A DNA stretch of 64,000 bases from Stratiolaelaps scimitus (Eukaryota; Arthropoda; Arachnida; Mesostigmata; Laelapidae), in assembly GCA_019614645.1 (NCBI GenBank), contig JABWDB010000038.1, positions 992,001-1,056,000 of the forward strand. The letters are read 5' to 3'. Each line of letters begins with the position of its first letter. The first letter of the stretch is position 1. The notes beneath the pieces were generated by a model that ran no database searches, was not told where the DNA came from, and was given only the letters and a program-made list of their open reading frames with translations. This document shows positions 1 to 12,272 of the stretch, in pieces. The position numbers and the translations under genes are program-made.

Positions 1-1055
1 AGCCGTTGCCAACAATGGAGGGTTCGCCTTTTTATATTATAATACATTGTCCCCCATTCGATTTGATTTGACGATGAATGAAAGCTCTTCAATTGACAAC
101 CAATCGATTCGTCAACCGAGGCTGAATGCTCACGTTGCTGATTTTTTTCTACCGACGAAATGAAGACTACCCCTAGAAGTATGTCGAACTGAACTGACAA
201 ACAAACCAGATTCTAAAGTGATACACTGACAAGTGAAAGTGTGAAATTGTTGACATATGATGACGTATGATGCCTGGAAGGCGCAAGTCACTACCGCCCG
301 CCGCGCCCTTTTATTCAATAAAGGTGTCTTTTTTTTGTTCCATGAAAAAATCGGTTGGCAATACCCGTTCGCAAATTTATACGAACGCGAGCCAACAGTG
401 GGTAGATAGCCACTTGCATAAGAGTGGATTGGAACTCGTTGTCTTAAAAGTTACCGGACTACGATTTTCATCAACAGAACACTGCCAGAACACATCGAAA
501 CTGCTATCACCTGTATCGTACTTCGGGTATCCTTCGCCTCACCATATTCGTTTTGTAATAGACGTAAGCGTCTACATAAAGAGTTACGAGTCATACCTAG
601 TTTGGCAGTGAATAAAGTCTCTCTGCCACTTGAGCGGCCTATGGCCAGTGGACCTGGACCACGTTGCACGAAAGCATTATATGTGCACTAATGTTGATGA
701 CTAAATGTGGCATCAACCTTCACTCTAGCTGGGACTTCAAGCAGAATCCAGACTCGGAGATGGGCAAGCGTCGCACGAAACGATCTTGATGGAAATCTCG
801 ATAAAAACAGAGATACTGGCGAGTGAAAGACCAGCCTTATTTATTCACCCCCTTTCCAGTCTTATTTTCTTCCCCTACTGCGCATTGCCACATTAGACAG
901 CAGCAGAACACCAATTTGGGATCGGCGATGTGGTCCGAAAAAATGTTCGGCTTGTCTTTTCGTTCCAAAATGTACAAGTAACTTTCAAAGGAGACTAATA
1001 ATATTGCATATTGAAATTAAAGAGACAGGAGAAGGCAAGCGTGTTGCTTTATCCC

Positions 1056-1070
1056 TATATATATATATAT

Positions 1071-1120
<50 letters not shown>

Positions 1121-1131
1121 GAGAGAGAGAG
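1056..1131. repeat. Compound microsatellite (TA)n(GA)n
   Basis: A (TA)n tract passing directly into (GA)n. The same compound order recurs at 16524-16565 and 30781-30823. Confidence 0.95.
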
Positions 1132-1220
1132 AATACATATTTATTTGCTAAATATATTTGAGGTGTAAAACAAATATAAGTATTCTAAACGTATATGCAT
1201 TTTTTTAATGCAACTAAATA

Positions 1221-1222
<2 letters not shown>

Positions 1223-1257
<35 letters not shown>

Positions 1258-1261
1258 TATA
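1223..1261. repeat. Microsatellite (AT)n
   Basis: An AT dinucleotide run with a single interruption. Confidence 0.95.
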
Positions 1262-1357
1262 TTACAGAATGTATAATCCTGGAAAGATGAGCTGAAAATA
1301 TTATATCATGCCTGCGTGAATTAATATTATGTTCTACTATACGTGAATAGATCTTAC

Positions 1358-1501
1358 CTGTCCATTGAGGAAAATGAAACCACCAACCATAAGTACAAAA
1401 TGAAGATTAAACTGCCGTTTTATGTCGTTGCTCCAGGCCACCCCGCCTTCATAATGGAACACCCAGAACAGCGTCACCGCCAGAATCCCCACCAGCACGA
1501 T
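1358..1501 (-). CDS. Cytochrome b561-like protein, internal exon (first transmembrane helices)
   Basis: The exon is 144 nt, phase 0 at both ends, 48 codons. It is bounded by a good acceptor (CTCTGCAG before ATC GTG) and a strong donor (CAG followed by GTAAGAT). The peptide has a hydrophobic helix (IVLVGILAVTLFWVF), then HYEGGVAWSND, then FNLHFVLMVGGFIFL, which opens a second helix. This is the family pattern of cytochrome b561: helix, then YrGGfaW, then FNxHPxxM, where the His is a haem ligand. These proteins carry electrons from ascorbate across membranes using two haems. The His is kept, but the Pro usually after it is Phe here. The exon reads on in phase from the exon at 2234-2362. The remaining helices are not found in the first 1.3 kb and are probably off the left edge. 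The family call is by recall of the motif, not by a search. Confidence 0.8.
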
Positions 1502-2020
1502 CTGCAGAGTGTCCAGAAATCGTCACGTAATTCACGTTAATGATATAGATAGATAGATGATATTTTCTTTTTATAATACTTCTGTTTCTGCTCGATCCAA
1601 CATTTTATTGACCTTGGAACCGAAGCACTGGAAGATTATTTATGTTTCATTCAGGAATTGGAAGGTTGAAAAGGATGTGCATGTAGTGATCTGATAGGTC
1701 TCTTTACGCCGCCTGAAGAATCCTGCTATAAGGCATCCGAAATGTATACTGAACAGTTGGCATCTGAAAAGTTATCGTACGATAGATGTGCCTTTACTCC
1801 ACAGTGTTTTTTTAGCCAGTTTGCGGTGGATTATTTTCAGTAGAAACCTTTCATATACAACGACTATTTCGGGTAGAAATTTGAACAAGATGTCAACGAA
1901 TGGGATATTAAGAGAAGGGATATGGTATGGTTCAAACTCAAATTTCAATCCTACTTTTTGTCCTTCTTCATAGAGGGTTTAAATTGAACTATCAACAAAT
2001 GTAAGGCTATTCTATTCGCA

Positions 2021-2060
2021 ATGGTTTTATTATTTTTATTATTGAGAATAATAAAACCAT
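2021..2060. repeat. 14-bp perfect hairpin in the b561-like intron
   Basis: Arms atggttttattatt (2021-2034) and aataataaaaccat (2047-2060) with a 12-nt loop, inside the intron between 1501 and 2234. Confidence 0.6.
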
Positions 2061-2233
2061 CAGCACAATCAATTAGTCTAATTCTTCATAGGCCCGTTGA
2101 ACCCGTTCGACCTACAACAAGAACGAAATGTTTCGAAGCGCATGTCAGTGCGTTCCGCATCAAATTCAATTTTTGCTACGGTTGCTAAGTTGACCCTGTT
2201 TAGATAAAAGTTCTCGATGAAATTACTTGGTAC

Positions 2234-2362
2234 CTCGGTAAGAAGAACGAGCAGGTTGAGGACAGCTCTCGCGCAGGCGCCCATTGGTTTATCCAGCATC
2301 ATCATGCGGCCCTCGCCCTCCACCACTGTCGACGATTTCCTGACGAGTAAGATCATCACCAT
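2234..2362 (-). CDS. Cytochrome b561-like protein, N-terminal exon
   Basis: An open frame on the minus strand ends at CTTACCGAG followed by GTACCAAG, a usable but weak donor. It stops in phase 0, as the exon at 1358-1501 requires. Joining the two gives LLVLLTE plus IVLVGILAV, one continuous helix just where cytochrome b561 has its first membrane segment, and this is the main support for the exon. Two starts are possible. One is ATG at 2362, with an in-frame stop shortly upstream. The other is the first of three ATGs in a row at 2305, which gives a short cytosolic tail (MMMLDKPMGACARAV). An acceptor near 2350 (TTACTCGTCAG) could also make this an internal exon. The intron to the next exon is 732 bp. 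The frame continues to 2078 on the intron side, but that extension is probably not coding. Confidence 0.6.
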
Positions 2363-4013
2363 TATGATTATTATTATTATGATTTTTTAAATGTGTAACT
2401 CTATTTATTTACTTATATATTTGTTAACTAGCCTGCGTATAATATGACACATGTAAAATAAATTAGGCATAATAAACGTTTTTATGAAGACGGCATTATT
2501 TTTCACTATATATACATATTAGAGAGAAATAATTCTAAATAGTAACTATACTGCACGGCTTCGGCTCCCTTTTAACAATAAAAAGGCAGGGTCTTGTAAT
2601 TAATGTAAAAAAAAACGAGGTAAGAGCTTGTAATTCCGAAAGAATCCATTGGGAAAATGTTAAATGTTTTCTGCGGACAGTAAACCTGAGTAAATACATA
2701 ACTGTACTTTTATTGGAAATACACTAACTGAATGAACTACGTGGAAACTTGAAATAATAACCTAAGGAGAGAGCATAACATCTGGCTGCATTATTATTCA
2801 ACATTCAGAGATAATGGATTGCAAATCTTAAAAGTAAAAAATTAGCACCTTCAAAAATTCATTTGAAGAACTGACATATATTGCCTAATGCATACAGAAA
2901 CAGGTTCTATTAATATGGTGAGTGGTTCTCATTGAATTCTAGTGATCTTCAGAATTTCAGTTTACGAAATGAATTATTAGTGGTTCGGCGAGTTTAAAGC
3001 GATCTCCGCAATAAAGGTAAGAATCGATCCCTTATATGATACGTCCCTTATTCTTGAAATGTAAGACGCTCTTACTGGTACACGACAGAAGATTTGATGT
3101 TATTCGTTTAGGTCTAGAAAAGTCACTGAGAGTTAAACGTATCGAGATCTCCTTCAAACATAGATTCCTGCTAGACACACAAAAGGCGGGACTCTCAAGG
3201 TGTGACTCTGATCCAAGGTGGTTTGTCAATACTATTATTACCATTAATGTACAATGTATGGGATAAGATCTGCAGGAAGGGTAGAAGGACAAACTTCGAG
3301 GTCCAATGAAAATTACTCTAACTAAGCTAGTAGCACGTACAACCAAACTAAACAAAACAGTATTGATTGACCGAAAACATTACCAGCACCATCATACCAG
3401 AGGCGAAAGACGCGTCGCATTATTTACAACAATAACTAGTTCCAGCCACAATCACAACACCACTGTCGAAACGCTGACAGCACATTTACAAAATTGCTCT
3501 GTCAATCCCTCACAACACTTCACTATAGTCGAAACAAGTTATTTGTATTCCACGACGTTCAGGAGACGATGCCTTCGAACCGGTCAAAATCACTTGACCG
3601 TATCGTCCACCACTTCGTAGTCATAGATAGAACAAGCTATTTCGCGGATTCACTTCGAAATGTGTGGTCTGACAGTGACATTGGTTACATCACAAAGAGT
3701 AGCCGGACAGTACAGGCTGCGGTGCTGATAGCAGCAGGAAAGAATATACTCGCATATCGGCTGTATATGATGTCTGCTTGTATCTATGATAGATACACTA
3801 AAGTGACAGTCTCCGGTAGCTCCAAAACGAAACAACAGTAAGCTGGGTAAAATTTGGCGACAACTCCCTTTTCGTCACTGGCAAGTGAGAAACACGATCG
3901 CGCGCGTGCGCTTGCAACGCCAATGCCCGGAATATCACTGTTGCTCGTCAGAGCGATGGGCGAGTTTGAAATTAACCCCGCCGCAGATGCGGGAACAATG
4001 ACAAAAACAACCA

Positions 4014-4045
<32 letters not shown>

Positions 4046-4472
4046 AAATCATGAGCAGCCAAAGCGCTCACCCACTCAGCAACGTTCCGCGGTAATTCCT
4101 TACCGCCCCATCATACTGCGACGATTACTAATACTACTAATACTGGAAGCTGAACGATCGCGGGCATCAGTGCTGCAATTTAGGGTGTTCTTTTCGAAGG
4201 CTTGTCACTTCAGCTAGTTCTATTGGCTTTGTTCAAGATATCGGTGAGGGTACGACAGCTCAAGCTGCTATCGGACCTCGATCGGGTGACACCTATTTCA
4301 TCCCTTTCCTATGACATCGGATTCTTCGCACTTCAGCCCCCCGTCCCTACTTTCACTCTCACTTACTCACGTATTCTCGTAGCTATTACATATCTGTCAA
4401 TCCGTGATACGCTTGCTCCTGCTGGCGTACGAATGGATTAGCTCGACATCGGTTTAGATGCTTTACAGCAAA

Positions 4473-4511
<39 letters not shown>

Positions 4512-5114
4512 CAGAGATATAACTGAGACTACAACAGATTTCGTTTGATGTTCGTCCGCGGCGAACAAGCAAGTGAGTAAGTGACGGCAATCGCTTATTG
4601 CCCGCTGAGTCGCGCTTTATCTGCACGTGGCAAGGGAAGCCACTCACCCTTTCGGCATACACAACAGACTAGACACGATTGGTGATCGCGTCAGAATCTC
4701 GGCCTTACCTCATGCGCTATCGCCGCATTGCAGATTTTTGCCAAGTTGTCACTTCCATATTTTCATATCGCACATTGTCACTCGTACAACCTGCGTAATC
4801 CCCTCCCTATCTGGCCGAATTTTGTCTCCTGTCTATTACTATTTGTCGCTTGAGGCATGATATTTACAATAACTGTGATGTTTGTGTGATATCGACGAAA
4901 ACAACGGGCACATGAATGCTTGGTATATGTTAACTCACCATCCCCAATGATGATACCTGTAATAGTATAGGCGTCATCTTTAGGCTGCCGTCAATGGCAA
5001 CAGGTTCTAAAAACGACACTGTTTGGACTTTTATTTACGGCTGGCCCCAGCACTTAGATAGATCTCGGTAAATATCCTTATGTTATTACGACAACACATG
5101 TTGGGTGGAAAAAT
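2363..5114. other. No gene recognised
   Basis: AT-rich sequence with short overlapping frames (3.0-4.1 kb) but no domain, no splice-bounded exon and one (AT)n tract at 4475. Confidence 0.5.
4475..4510. repeat. Microsatellite (AT)n
   Basis: An uninterrupted AT dinucleotide run of about 36 bp. Confidence 0.95.
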
Positions 5115-5195
5115 CTACACTTCCCTGAGGGCACGGTGGGAATTGAACCTGAGACTTAGGACATGCCCCACTACCGGTCTATTTATCCAAACTGC
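5115..5195 (-). mobile_element. tRNA-like segment, probable old SINE head
   Basis: On the minus strand, an A-box-like TAGACCGGTAGTGGGG is followed about 20 nt later by a consensus B box GGTTCAATTCC. No acceptor stem or paired T-stem can be drawn, so it is not a working tRNA gene. No target duplication or shared body with the 54.4-kb SINE was found. Confidence 0.45.
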
Positions 5196-8100
5196 GTCCT
5201 TAGGTATCTTAAGGTACCTCTGACGATTATAGTTAAACTGGCTTCACTAGCCTACATCTGCTAACGAATCCTTCTAAGACACTATATAGCGTCTATATCT
5301 CGCCCTGCTCAACAATGAACACCCAAGTATTGACATCTAAGGGATAAATGAAACTTTCCAACTTTATTGTAGCTAAAACTACAACTAAGAAGGACAAATA
5401 TTCCAACTAGATGTGGCACGAGACCTTGGCCTATTAGTAGGACAGATTTTCGATTGCGGGCCGCCACTTACGTCACTAGTGAAACAATTGCCTATTTTGG
5501 GATAGTGCATAATGAATACACCGCCTACCTAATTTCGACAATGGTAATATCGGAACACGTTGTCTAACGGTTTATGTTTGCGGGTGTGTGAATGGGTCCG
5601 GGATACAGAGAATGCATTATATATATCCTGCCCTATGCCTATCACTGCACCCTTTCCAAATTATTATACAGTGGGCCGATGAAGGCAACGTATACATTGA
5701 ACGTAGGAAAACGCTGCTTTGATTTCGGCCATACCCAACCGTGGAGATGCTGGGACCCCTTGTGACGTATCTGTTAACGACAATGGACAATGGACACAGA
5801 TGTTTAGATGCGACTGAGGGTAGCCAAGCAAAGTGCGAACGAGCAATGCATCAGATCCAACAGTTTTTTTTATTTCATCTTCTACGAACTTGTCGTAATG
5901 TATACATATGGTGTAAATAATAACAACGGCAGCATCCATTATAGGCAAGCGTTATTAGAATGGTGAATACTCATCTGATCGATTACAAGCAATCGATAAC
6001 TGCTTATAGAATACATTTCATGGCATTGCCAAGTGACTTCCTTCACAGGTGGCACAGGTCACGCACTCTGTGCCTTCACAATAGATCTAATAGCACAGTG
6101 AACATCGTGACAGTTAATAGGTATAATGAGAGCATAGCAATATATAACAAACTAGGTTATCCTTACGAGGTTTAGACTCATAATTAAAACAAAACTGCCA
6201 AGGTACGTTCACCTATTTCCTAGTCCGAAAAATACTTTAATAGCTTATAAGGTTCAATGGGTAATGACGCAGCGCATGTGGAATTTTACCAAAATCTGTC
6301 TCAGATACCGGACGTGTTATACAAATAATGTAATATAACATGTACCGCCCCTCTCCACAGAGCGATTCGCTGCCCTTTACTATGAATTCGAAATATTGAA
6401 CAATGTATTATATTACATTTTACCCTATAACGTAACTCTTGGCCATCATTTCTTGTGTAAAATCGACATCTCAAAACATCGTTTTAAGACGTATTTTACA
6501 ATGTCGCAGTATGACGTTGAAGGCTATATTAGTTTAAGCCAAATGTCACCTTCTCTCTCTCTCTCTTTTGAAATACCTGAAACGTGCAGGACCAGCGGCC
6601 AATGAGCACATGCACCAGTTGAGTACGTGCACTGGGGTTCGCCTGCACTTGCAGGACGCATCACTTTCGCACATGTAGTTTTTCTGTAGAAAAAATATGA
6701 AGTCGGTTCGCAGGAAGTTGAGATACTGTTACTCGTTTCAGTTCCACTTAACCTTCGCTTTGGATAAGGCATAGTGCCAGAGATCACAATGTGTTACCTC
6801 CTGTCGCGCTGAACATCAACAGCATCGTGTGTCGATGTCAATTAATAAATCGCTCACACGAATTAGCACTAAAAGATAGAAGAACCGCGTCCATAAATAC
6901 ACTTCACTGCGGTGGGTGCGAACTATCAGTTTGGTTCCGCTTTCGACGTTGCCTGCGTTGCCTTCAGCAAAATTAGGTCATCGTCTCTTCCGGGCGACAC
7001 GCATAACTTCAATTCAGTTGGACCGGACCAAAGGGTTCATCGCGAGGCTTTCACACAGCTGCCACCACTGTACCTCTAAGACCGTTGTTCTGCTCACAAC
7101 AATGCACAGAGAAAGCCCTAAGTAAGATTTAGTCACCTGCATCCATCAATGAGCAAGTCGCAGGTCCAAGGGAGTGACTTGCCCACAAATCAGTAAGGCA
7201 GACAGTCACATACGATGTTATACTGTACAGGTAGGAATACTGCAGCTAGATTACTAAAGATTGTTCTAGCAGTGTAGTGAGCGGGACGCCTTAAGAGAGA
7301 CTGGAACGGACTGCCATGAATAGCCATTGTGAATACGGCCAGTTAGCAGTTCGTGCACTGTATGCATTTGATGGCTGAGCGTGCACCCCAGTCACCTTCG
7401 GGGGCCGGGTGTCGTCGAATTCGATCGCTGGACTCGGCTGAATCCCAACAAGTGTACTATGCTGGATAGAGGTGTTTGCCGTTATACTTGGTTAATATAC
7501 AGGTACACAGACGCCTTAGTTCACCAAGTTCATCAGGCAGCCTTTTGTTGTTTTATTCTCTCCCTTCCGTTACATAGGTCGTTTACCTCATCGATGACTC
7601 ACAGTATTTATAATAGTATCCTAGAAGGCGGCAGGCGAACTACCTCTGGGGACAGGATCCTTTGTTGGGTATTTATGGGTTACTCGGTTGGCCAAGCCTC
7701 GTTCACTGATACTTGTCACCATAATGCTGAGGTGAAGCACAGTCACCAACATAATTATCGTCGGTTGCTTATACTTGATATGCGTCCTATCAATGTTAGA
7801 GGACAAACTAAGAACTAAATAAATATCAACAAAGAATGAGTTTGTTCAGTGGTAGGGGAACTAATTTGGGTTGCTAATTTAGTAACCTAAATCCTTGCAT
7901 GTTTCGAAGATATTTATTGACTTGAAGGCGGCGTTCGACAAAGTCGCGATAAAGTGTGCGAAACATAACCGCGTACCTTGAAAAAGCTTTGAGTAACTTT
8001 GTTGCACCCCCTTTGTTGGAGTATTCATTATGGTGTGACCCTACAGATGTTGAACCGGCGCATATAGACACTTAATTACATATTGATCTTTGCTATTTGA

Positions 8101-11100
8101 GATATCTAAACTCTCCCCGAGACTGAGCTTAACTATACTCTTTTAATATACATATCTACATGGACAGTTCATCATGTTTATAAACCGTTTGGGTTTTTCG
8201 CTTTACGCCACAAGAAGGCCATGCCTCTAGAAAATGTACATATGTAGGCTGTTCTAGATTTTTTTGGTATTCGAAATGAGTGCGCATTTAAATTTAAGAT
8301 TCCCAAAAAATTACACACATTTTTGGCCTATGCCTTTTCATAGAATAATTGGTAAGGCCTCGCCATAGTGAACATTCATATATGTAAGGTATTGCAAGCT
8401 TTCGTATTTTGGTTTGGACACCCTAGTTTAGGGCGAGTTTTTTAATGACTAAGCAATAGTAAAAGACCTTGTGTTCTTATAAAGGATATATTACAATTGC
8501 CAGAAGGACTTTGGTTTCATGATATGTTGTTATGGGAAATAAACGTAATTCGATCATCATATTCCAATAATGTTGTACGTTCGACATCATTCGATCAATA
8601 TATAAAAGAGGTGGTTTTGACATTTGGCTAACGATGGTCACTAAACTATGCTATCTAATATACTAGCAACAACCTCGCCGCTCGAATAAGATGTCCGATC
8701 GTTTTCCATGAGGACTGCATACTCCACTTCGCGTTTCCAACGTTCTATAGTTCTAGCAACGTTTACAGTGGCCTATCCGTTGCAGATACACGATTTCTGT
8801 CCACTCAGTTTCGCTGATTTCGACAACAAAATGCGCGCTCCTATGTTGCACGATGCGTCTTTCGTAGAACTTCGCTTATGAGTATGTACACCTTAGTCGT
8901 AATGCCTCAGTCTATTAGAGGACGTCCACGAAGTAAAGTTTTGCCTTCGACGTCGAACGTGCAAAGCACAATTTCCCATGCAGGGAAATTGTTGTTCAAG
9001 GACGCACACTTCAAGGTTAGAATGATTGTTCATTTTGTCACCTAGTCACCAAAACATTTTGTCACTAAACGGCGGATCACTTCGACTAGATCGCCAGGAT
9101 AAGTTTTGTGGAGTACCTTTTTGAAAACATAACAATATCAATGCCATAAGGTTAACATTTAGCACTTGCAAAATAATAGCAGCAATCGAGTACTTGAGAG
9201 TTCATGATTCCGTTCGATTGTGTTTTGAGCCTCCCTGAAGTGCGTGACTAGGTACGACCCTGTCTCTCTGCGAAGGGAGACAAGGTGAGCAGTAGTAGTC
9301 AAACGGGCCGCCACCGACGTCCGCAGATCTCAGATATTCGGACACGAGTCAAATACACGAGCAGGTCCGAATGATGCATGGCGTGTTATAGCATTGACGT
9401 CGCGAGAATACCAACTACCTTTGCAGCCACGCAAGGCACGAGCCACAGCTAAATATGAATTAACATCATATTATGTATGCAATCGTTATGGACCGTATGT
9501 TTCACGGTAGAACATGCTTTTGGCCTTCCCTACGCGTTCGACAAGATCAACCCATATCTTAGGCCATTATGAGTTGTCCGCTGTTTTCTAAGAGATAAGA
9601 AAAATAGTATACTGAAACGAGTCCTATGTTTGTGCCCGTTGCATGCCTTCTCGATATTTTGGTAACCTTTTACCGATCCTGATGGATACTACAATGTAAC
9701 GTGCATCTCATCTTACGATATTTGCCACTTAAAATGTTTACGAGGTACGCTACAGTTACACGTGGTCGCAACAATAAATTAGTACAAAATAGCTTTGTGG
9801 GTAGGATAAGTTAAACCATGCTTGCCTATATAACCATCACCGCGGGTATCATCATACATCACAGTATTTTAGGATTTCCTCGCTGTATTATTTTCGCTCT
9901 CCCTCAACGGACGTTGTTGTTAAACATCTGTTCGTGTAAATATCAGATTCTCAACTATCTAATGCTTCCTATTTTACAACGTCTATCGAAATTGCGGTAT
10001 GCATCATACTACTAGTCGGCAGGTGTCTCAGACTGCCATTTCTTGAAAAATGAGATGTCACAATTCGGAAATTGCGTAATCGATGTCCGATCATTTCTCT
10101 TATCAAGTCGCTTCGTGAGGAAGTGATTTGATAAGAGAAATTGTGTGTGTGATCGTAAAAACGCAGGAGCCGTACGGTTAGCATCCTAGGTATAACCTGC
10201 AACCCCACCTCAAGTAGCTGACGGCCGGTGAGAGCCATCGTGTCAAGGTTATCATCCATAGTAGTAGCAGTAGGAGAATTGTGATTGTACTCTATTCTAT
10301 TCCCATACAATGCAGCACAGTACGGCCCCTGGATTCAATTCATTCGATCTGGTGTTCCTGTGTCGGTTTACGAATTACTCGATGTCTCCTTGTAGATGTT
10401 CTCGCTATCTACACATCGTACTTCTATTTTTGTCTGTTGTGACGAATATTTCAGCCAGTCGCACAGTAAATAGGTCCGAGGCAAACTTGATTGTTTATAC
10501 CTATATTTGACATCGATAAAATCACGTAAGGGCAAATAATAATCAATTGATGCTATCAATATCCTGCGTAATAGGTTGCTTACGCAACGAACAACCCGGC
10601 CCTATCTTTCTCATTTAAGATGGAGATGCGCACAGATACGTGATATATATCTGAGATCCGAAGTGATTACGAATGTAATATTATTTAATGAGCAATAGCT
10701 ATGTCATCCACTGAAAGAGAGTTCTTCGTTGAAGAGATGCATTTTAGAATACCGCGTGTCTGGTGATAGGCAAAAGGAAGAGATGAACAATATTCAATTA
10801 ATCGCTGGTCAGGTTATCCATCCAACCTTCTTACGACGCTTTATTTAGTGTGGATATCTCTTATTTCACCGGTTTATTTCGACATCGTTGACAAGTCTCT
10901 CCAAACTTCGTGTACTAACAATTGATCAATTCGTTGCTTCATTAACTTCCTTCTCGTAGATATCAAAGGATCCTTGCGTATACACGCACACTAACACAAA
11001 ATAGAATACTAAGATGCTCTAAGTGTAGTAGAAATCTACACAGCTCATTCATGAAGGGTCGCGTGAATAGGCATTTTATAGCGAACATTCATGACTTGTT

Positions 11101-11260
11101 CATAAAAATAAATGGTTGGGAACGGAGGGTTCATTCTGACCCAATAGGGCAGGACCCGTCGACCCGCCCGATTACATTCAAGCATCATGCCCATAACTGA
11201 CGCAGCATTGCCTCGCTGAATAACTGACAGCCATTGTAGCATAAAAGGCCTTATATTATA
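5196..11260. other. No gene recognised
   Basis: Frames up to 145 codons (7381-7818, plus) show no domain and look like chance. The only structured item is the hairpin at 10093-10141. Confidence 0.5.
10093..10141. repeat. 22-bp near-perfect hairpin
   Basis: The left arm at 10093-10114 (atttctcttatcaa then gtcgcttc) pairs with 10120-10141 over 22 positions with only two G-T pairs; the loop is gtgag. It resembles a small-RNA precursor stem, but the loop is short for a typical microRNA. Confidence 0.6.
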
Positions 11261-11266
11261 TACACG

Positions 11267-11292
11267 AATATATATATATATATATATATATA
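11267..11292. repeat. Microsatellite (AT)n at the broken end of a mariner
   Basis: The AT run sits where the third catalytic segment of the mariner transposase should be. Confidence 0.9.
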
Positions 11293-11299
11293 AATAAGA

Positions 11300-12270
11300 A
11301 TAGCGGGGTGACGTTACCGCTCAATCTTGTTGGCCTTAAGCCAGGACATGATTTCATCGCTACGATGTGCCTTAGCATTGTCATCGAGTCACACTCGGTG
11401 CTTCATATTGCCATGCCAATTATTCATGAGTCCTTCAAGAACTCGTGATATCGAGCCGAGTCCGTATTTTCTTTTGGGTCCAAAATCTCATAGTAGCAAA
11501 TTCCGTTGAAATCCAATTGTCAAGTGCTACAATTACTTTAGGCTCGAATCTATGTGGTACTGCAACCGCCATTGCCTGTTGACCTGGTCGTAGACACCGT
11601 TTCACTTGATATTTTCCGGTCCCCTATACAGGCTGACTCATGTCTCGTCCACTGCAACGGTATGCTCTAAGCGACTTTTTTGCCTATAAATCTTCAAATT
11701 GTCTCGCGAAGACTCCTCACGCATTTTCAGCTGGCCAGAACCGAGTTTATGAGGGACCCATTTTGACCCATCCTCACATCATTTTTAATAATTCGACGAC
11801 ATGTTTCACGAGGCTCGCCAATTTCAACCGACAAAGCCCTCAGTGACCAAGCTCTAGTCTGCTCAAAAGCTTTCTCGATTATTTCGATCCGTTCGTTGAA
11901 TCGAGGGAGACGTCCTCGATGTTCATAATGTCCCAGTCACCTTGCCTAAACTGCACACACCAACGGCACACCTGCCGTCGACTTAAGGCACTATGGCCGT
12001 GCAAACTAACCAACCTTCGATGGATTTCAACTGAACATTTCTTCTCTTGAAACATAAACTTGATACTTTTCTCCTGAGCATGCAAGTCTGAGGGACCTGG
12101 TCCGCCAGTTGCCATTTCGCATGCCCAATGAAAGCCGAATGCTAGCGGCTTTCGCGCCTCCTGCTTGCTAATTGTTGGTTCACACTACCCGCCAAATTTG
12201 AATTCAAACTGGCCAATAATAAGAATACGGTGCAAGACGATAGGAGCGTCATTTTTTTGGGTCAGCCTAA
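11300..12270 (-). mobile_element. Mariner-family DNA transposon relic, truncated
   Basis: The element runs on the minus strand. Its 5' terminal repeat begins at 12270 (TTAGGCTGACCCAAAAAAAT) next to a TA, the mariner target. The transposase starts at 12115 (MATGGPGPSDLHAQEKSI). The first helix-turn-helix follows (VEIHRRLVSLHGHSALSRRQ), then a second (LSVEIGEPRETCRRIIKND). The first catalytic Asp is in VDET (11641-11652), where the usual Trp codon has become TGA. The second is in LDDNAKAHR (Asp at 11380-11382), 89 codons later, close to the family spacing. Reading ends at IER-stop-RHPA, just where the PYSPDL segment with the third Asp should follow; a (TA)n tract at 11267-11292 takes its place. 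Several stops and frameshifts make it dead. No 3' terminal repeat was seen. Confidence 0.85.
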
Positions 12271-12272
12271 TA
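12240..12272 (-). repeat. Mariner 5' terminal inverted repeat and TA target
   Basis: On the minus strand the terminus reads TTAGGCTGACCCAAAAAAAT, ending at 12270, with TA at 12271-12272. The start of the decayed transposase lies about 155 nt inside. The terminus abuts a second mariner-end-like sequence in the opposite orientation (TGGGTTGGCCA on minus, 12275-12285). Confidence 0.6.

Noticed and set aside
7381..7818. 145-codon plus-strand frame
   Set aside because: No motif, no splice support and mixed composition; long frames of this size arise by chance in 64 kb.
11045..11242. 65-codon minus frame next to the mariner, considered as its lost C-terminus
   Set aside because: It does not resemble the end of a mariner transposase, and no terminal repeat was found beside it.
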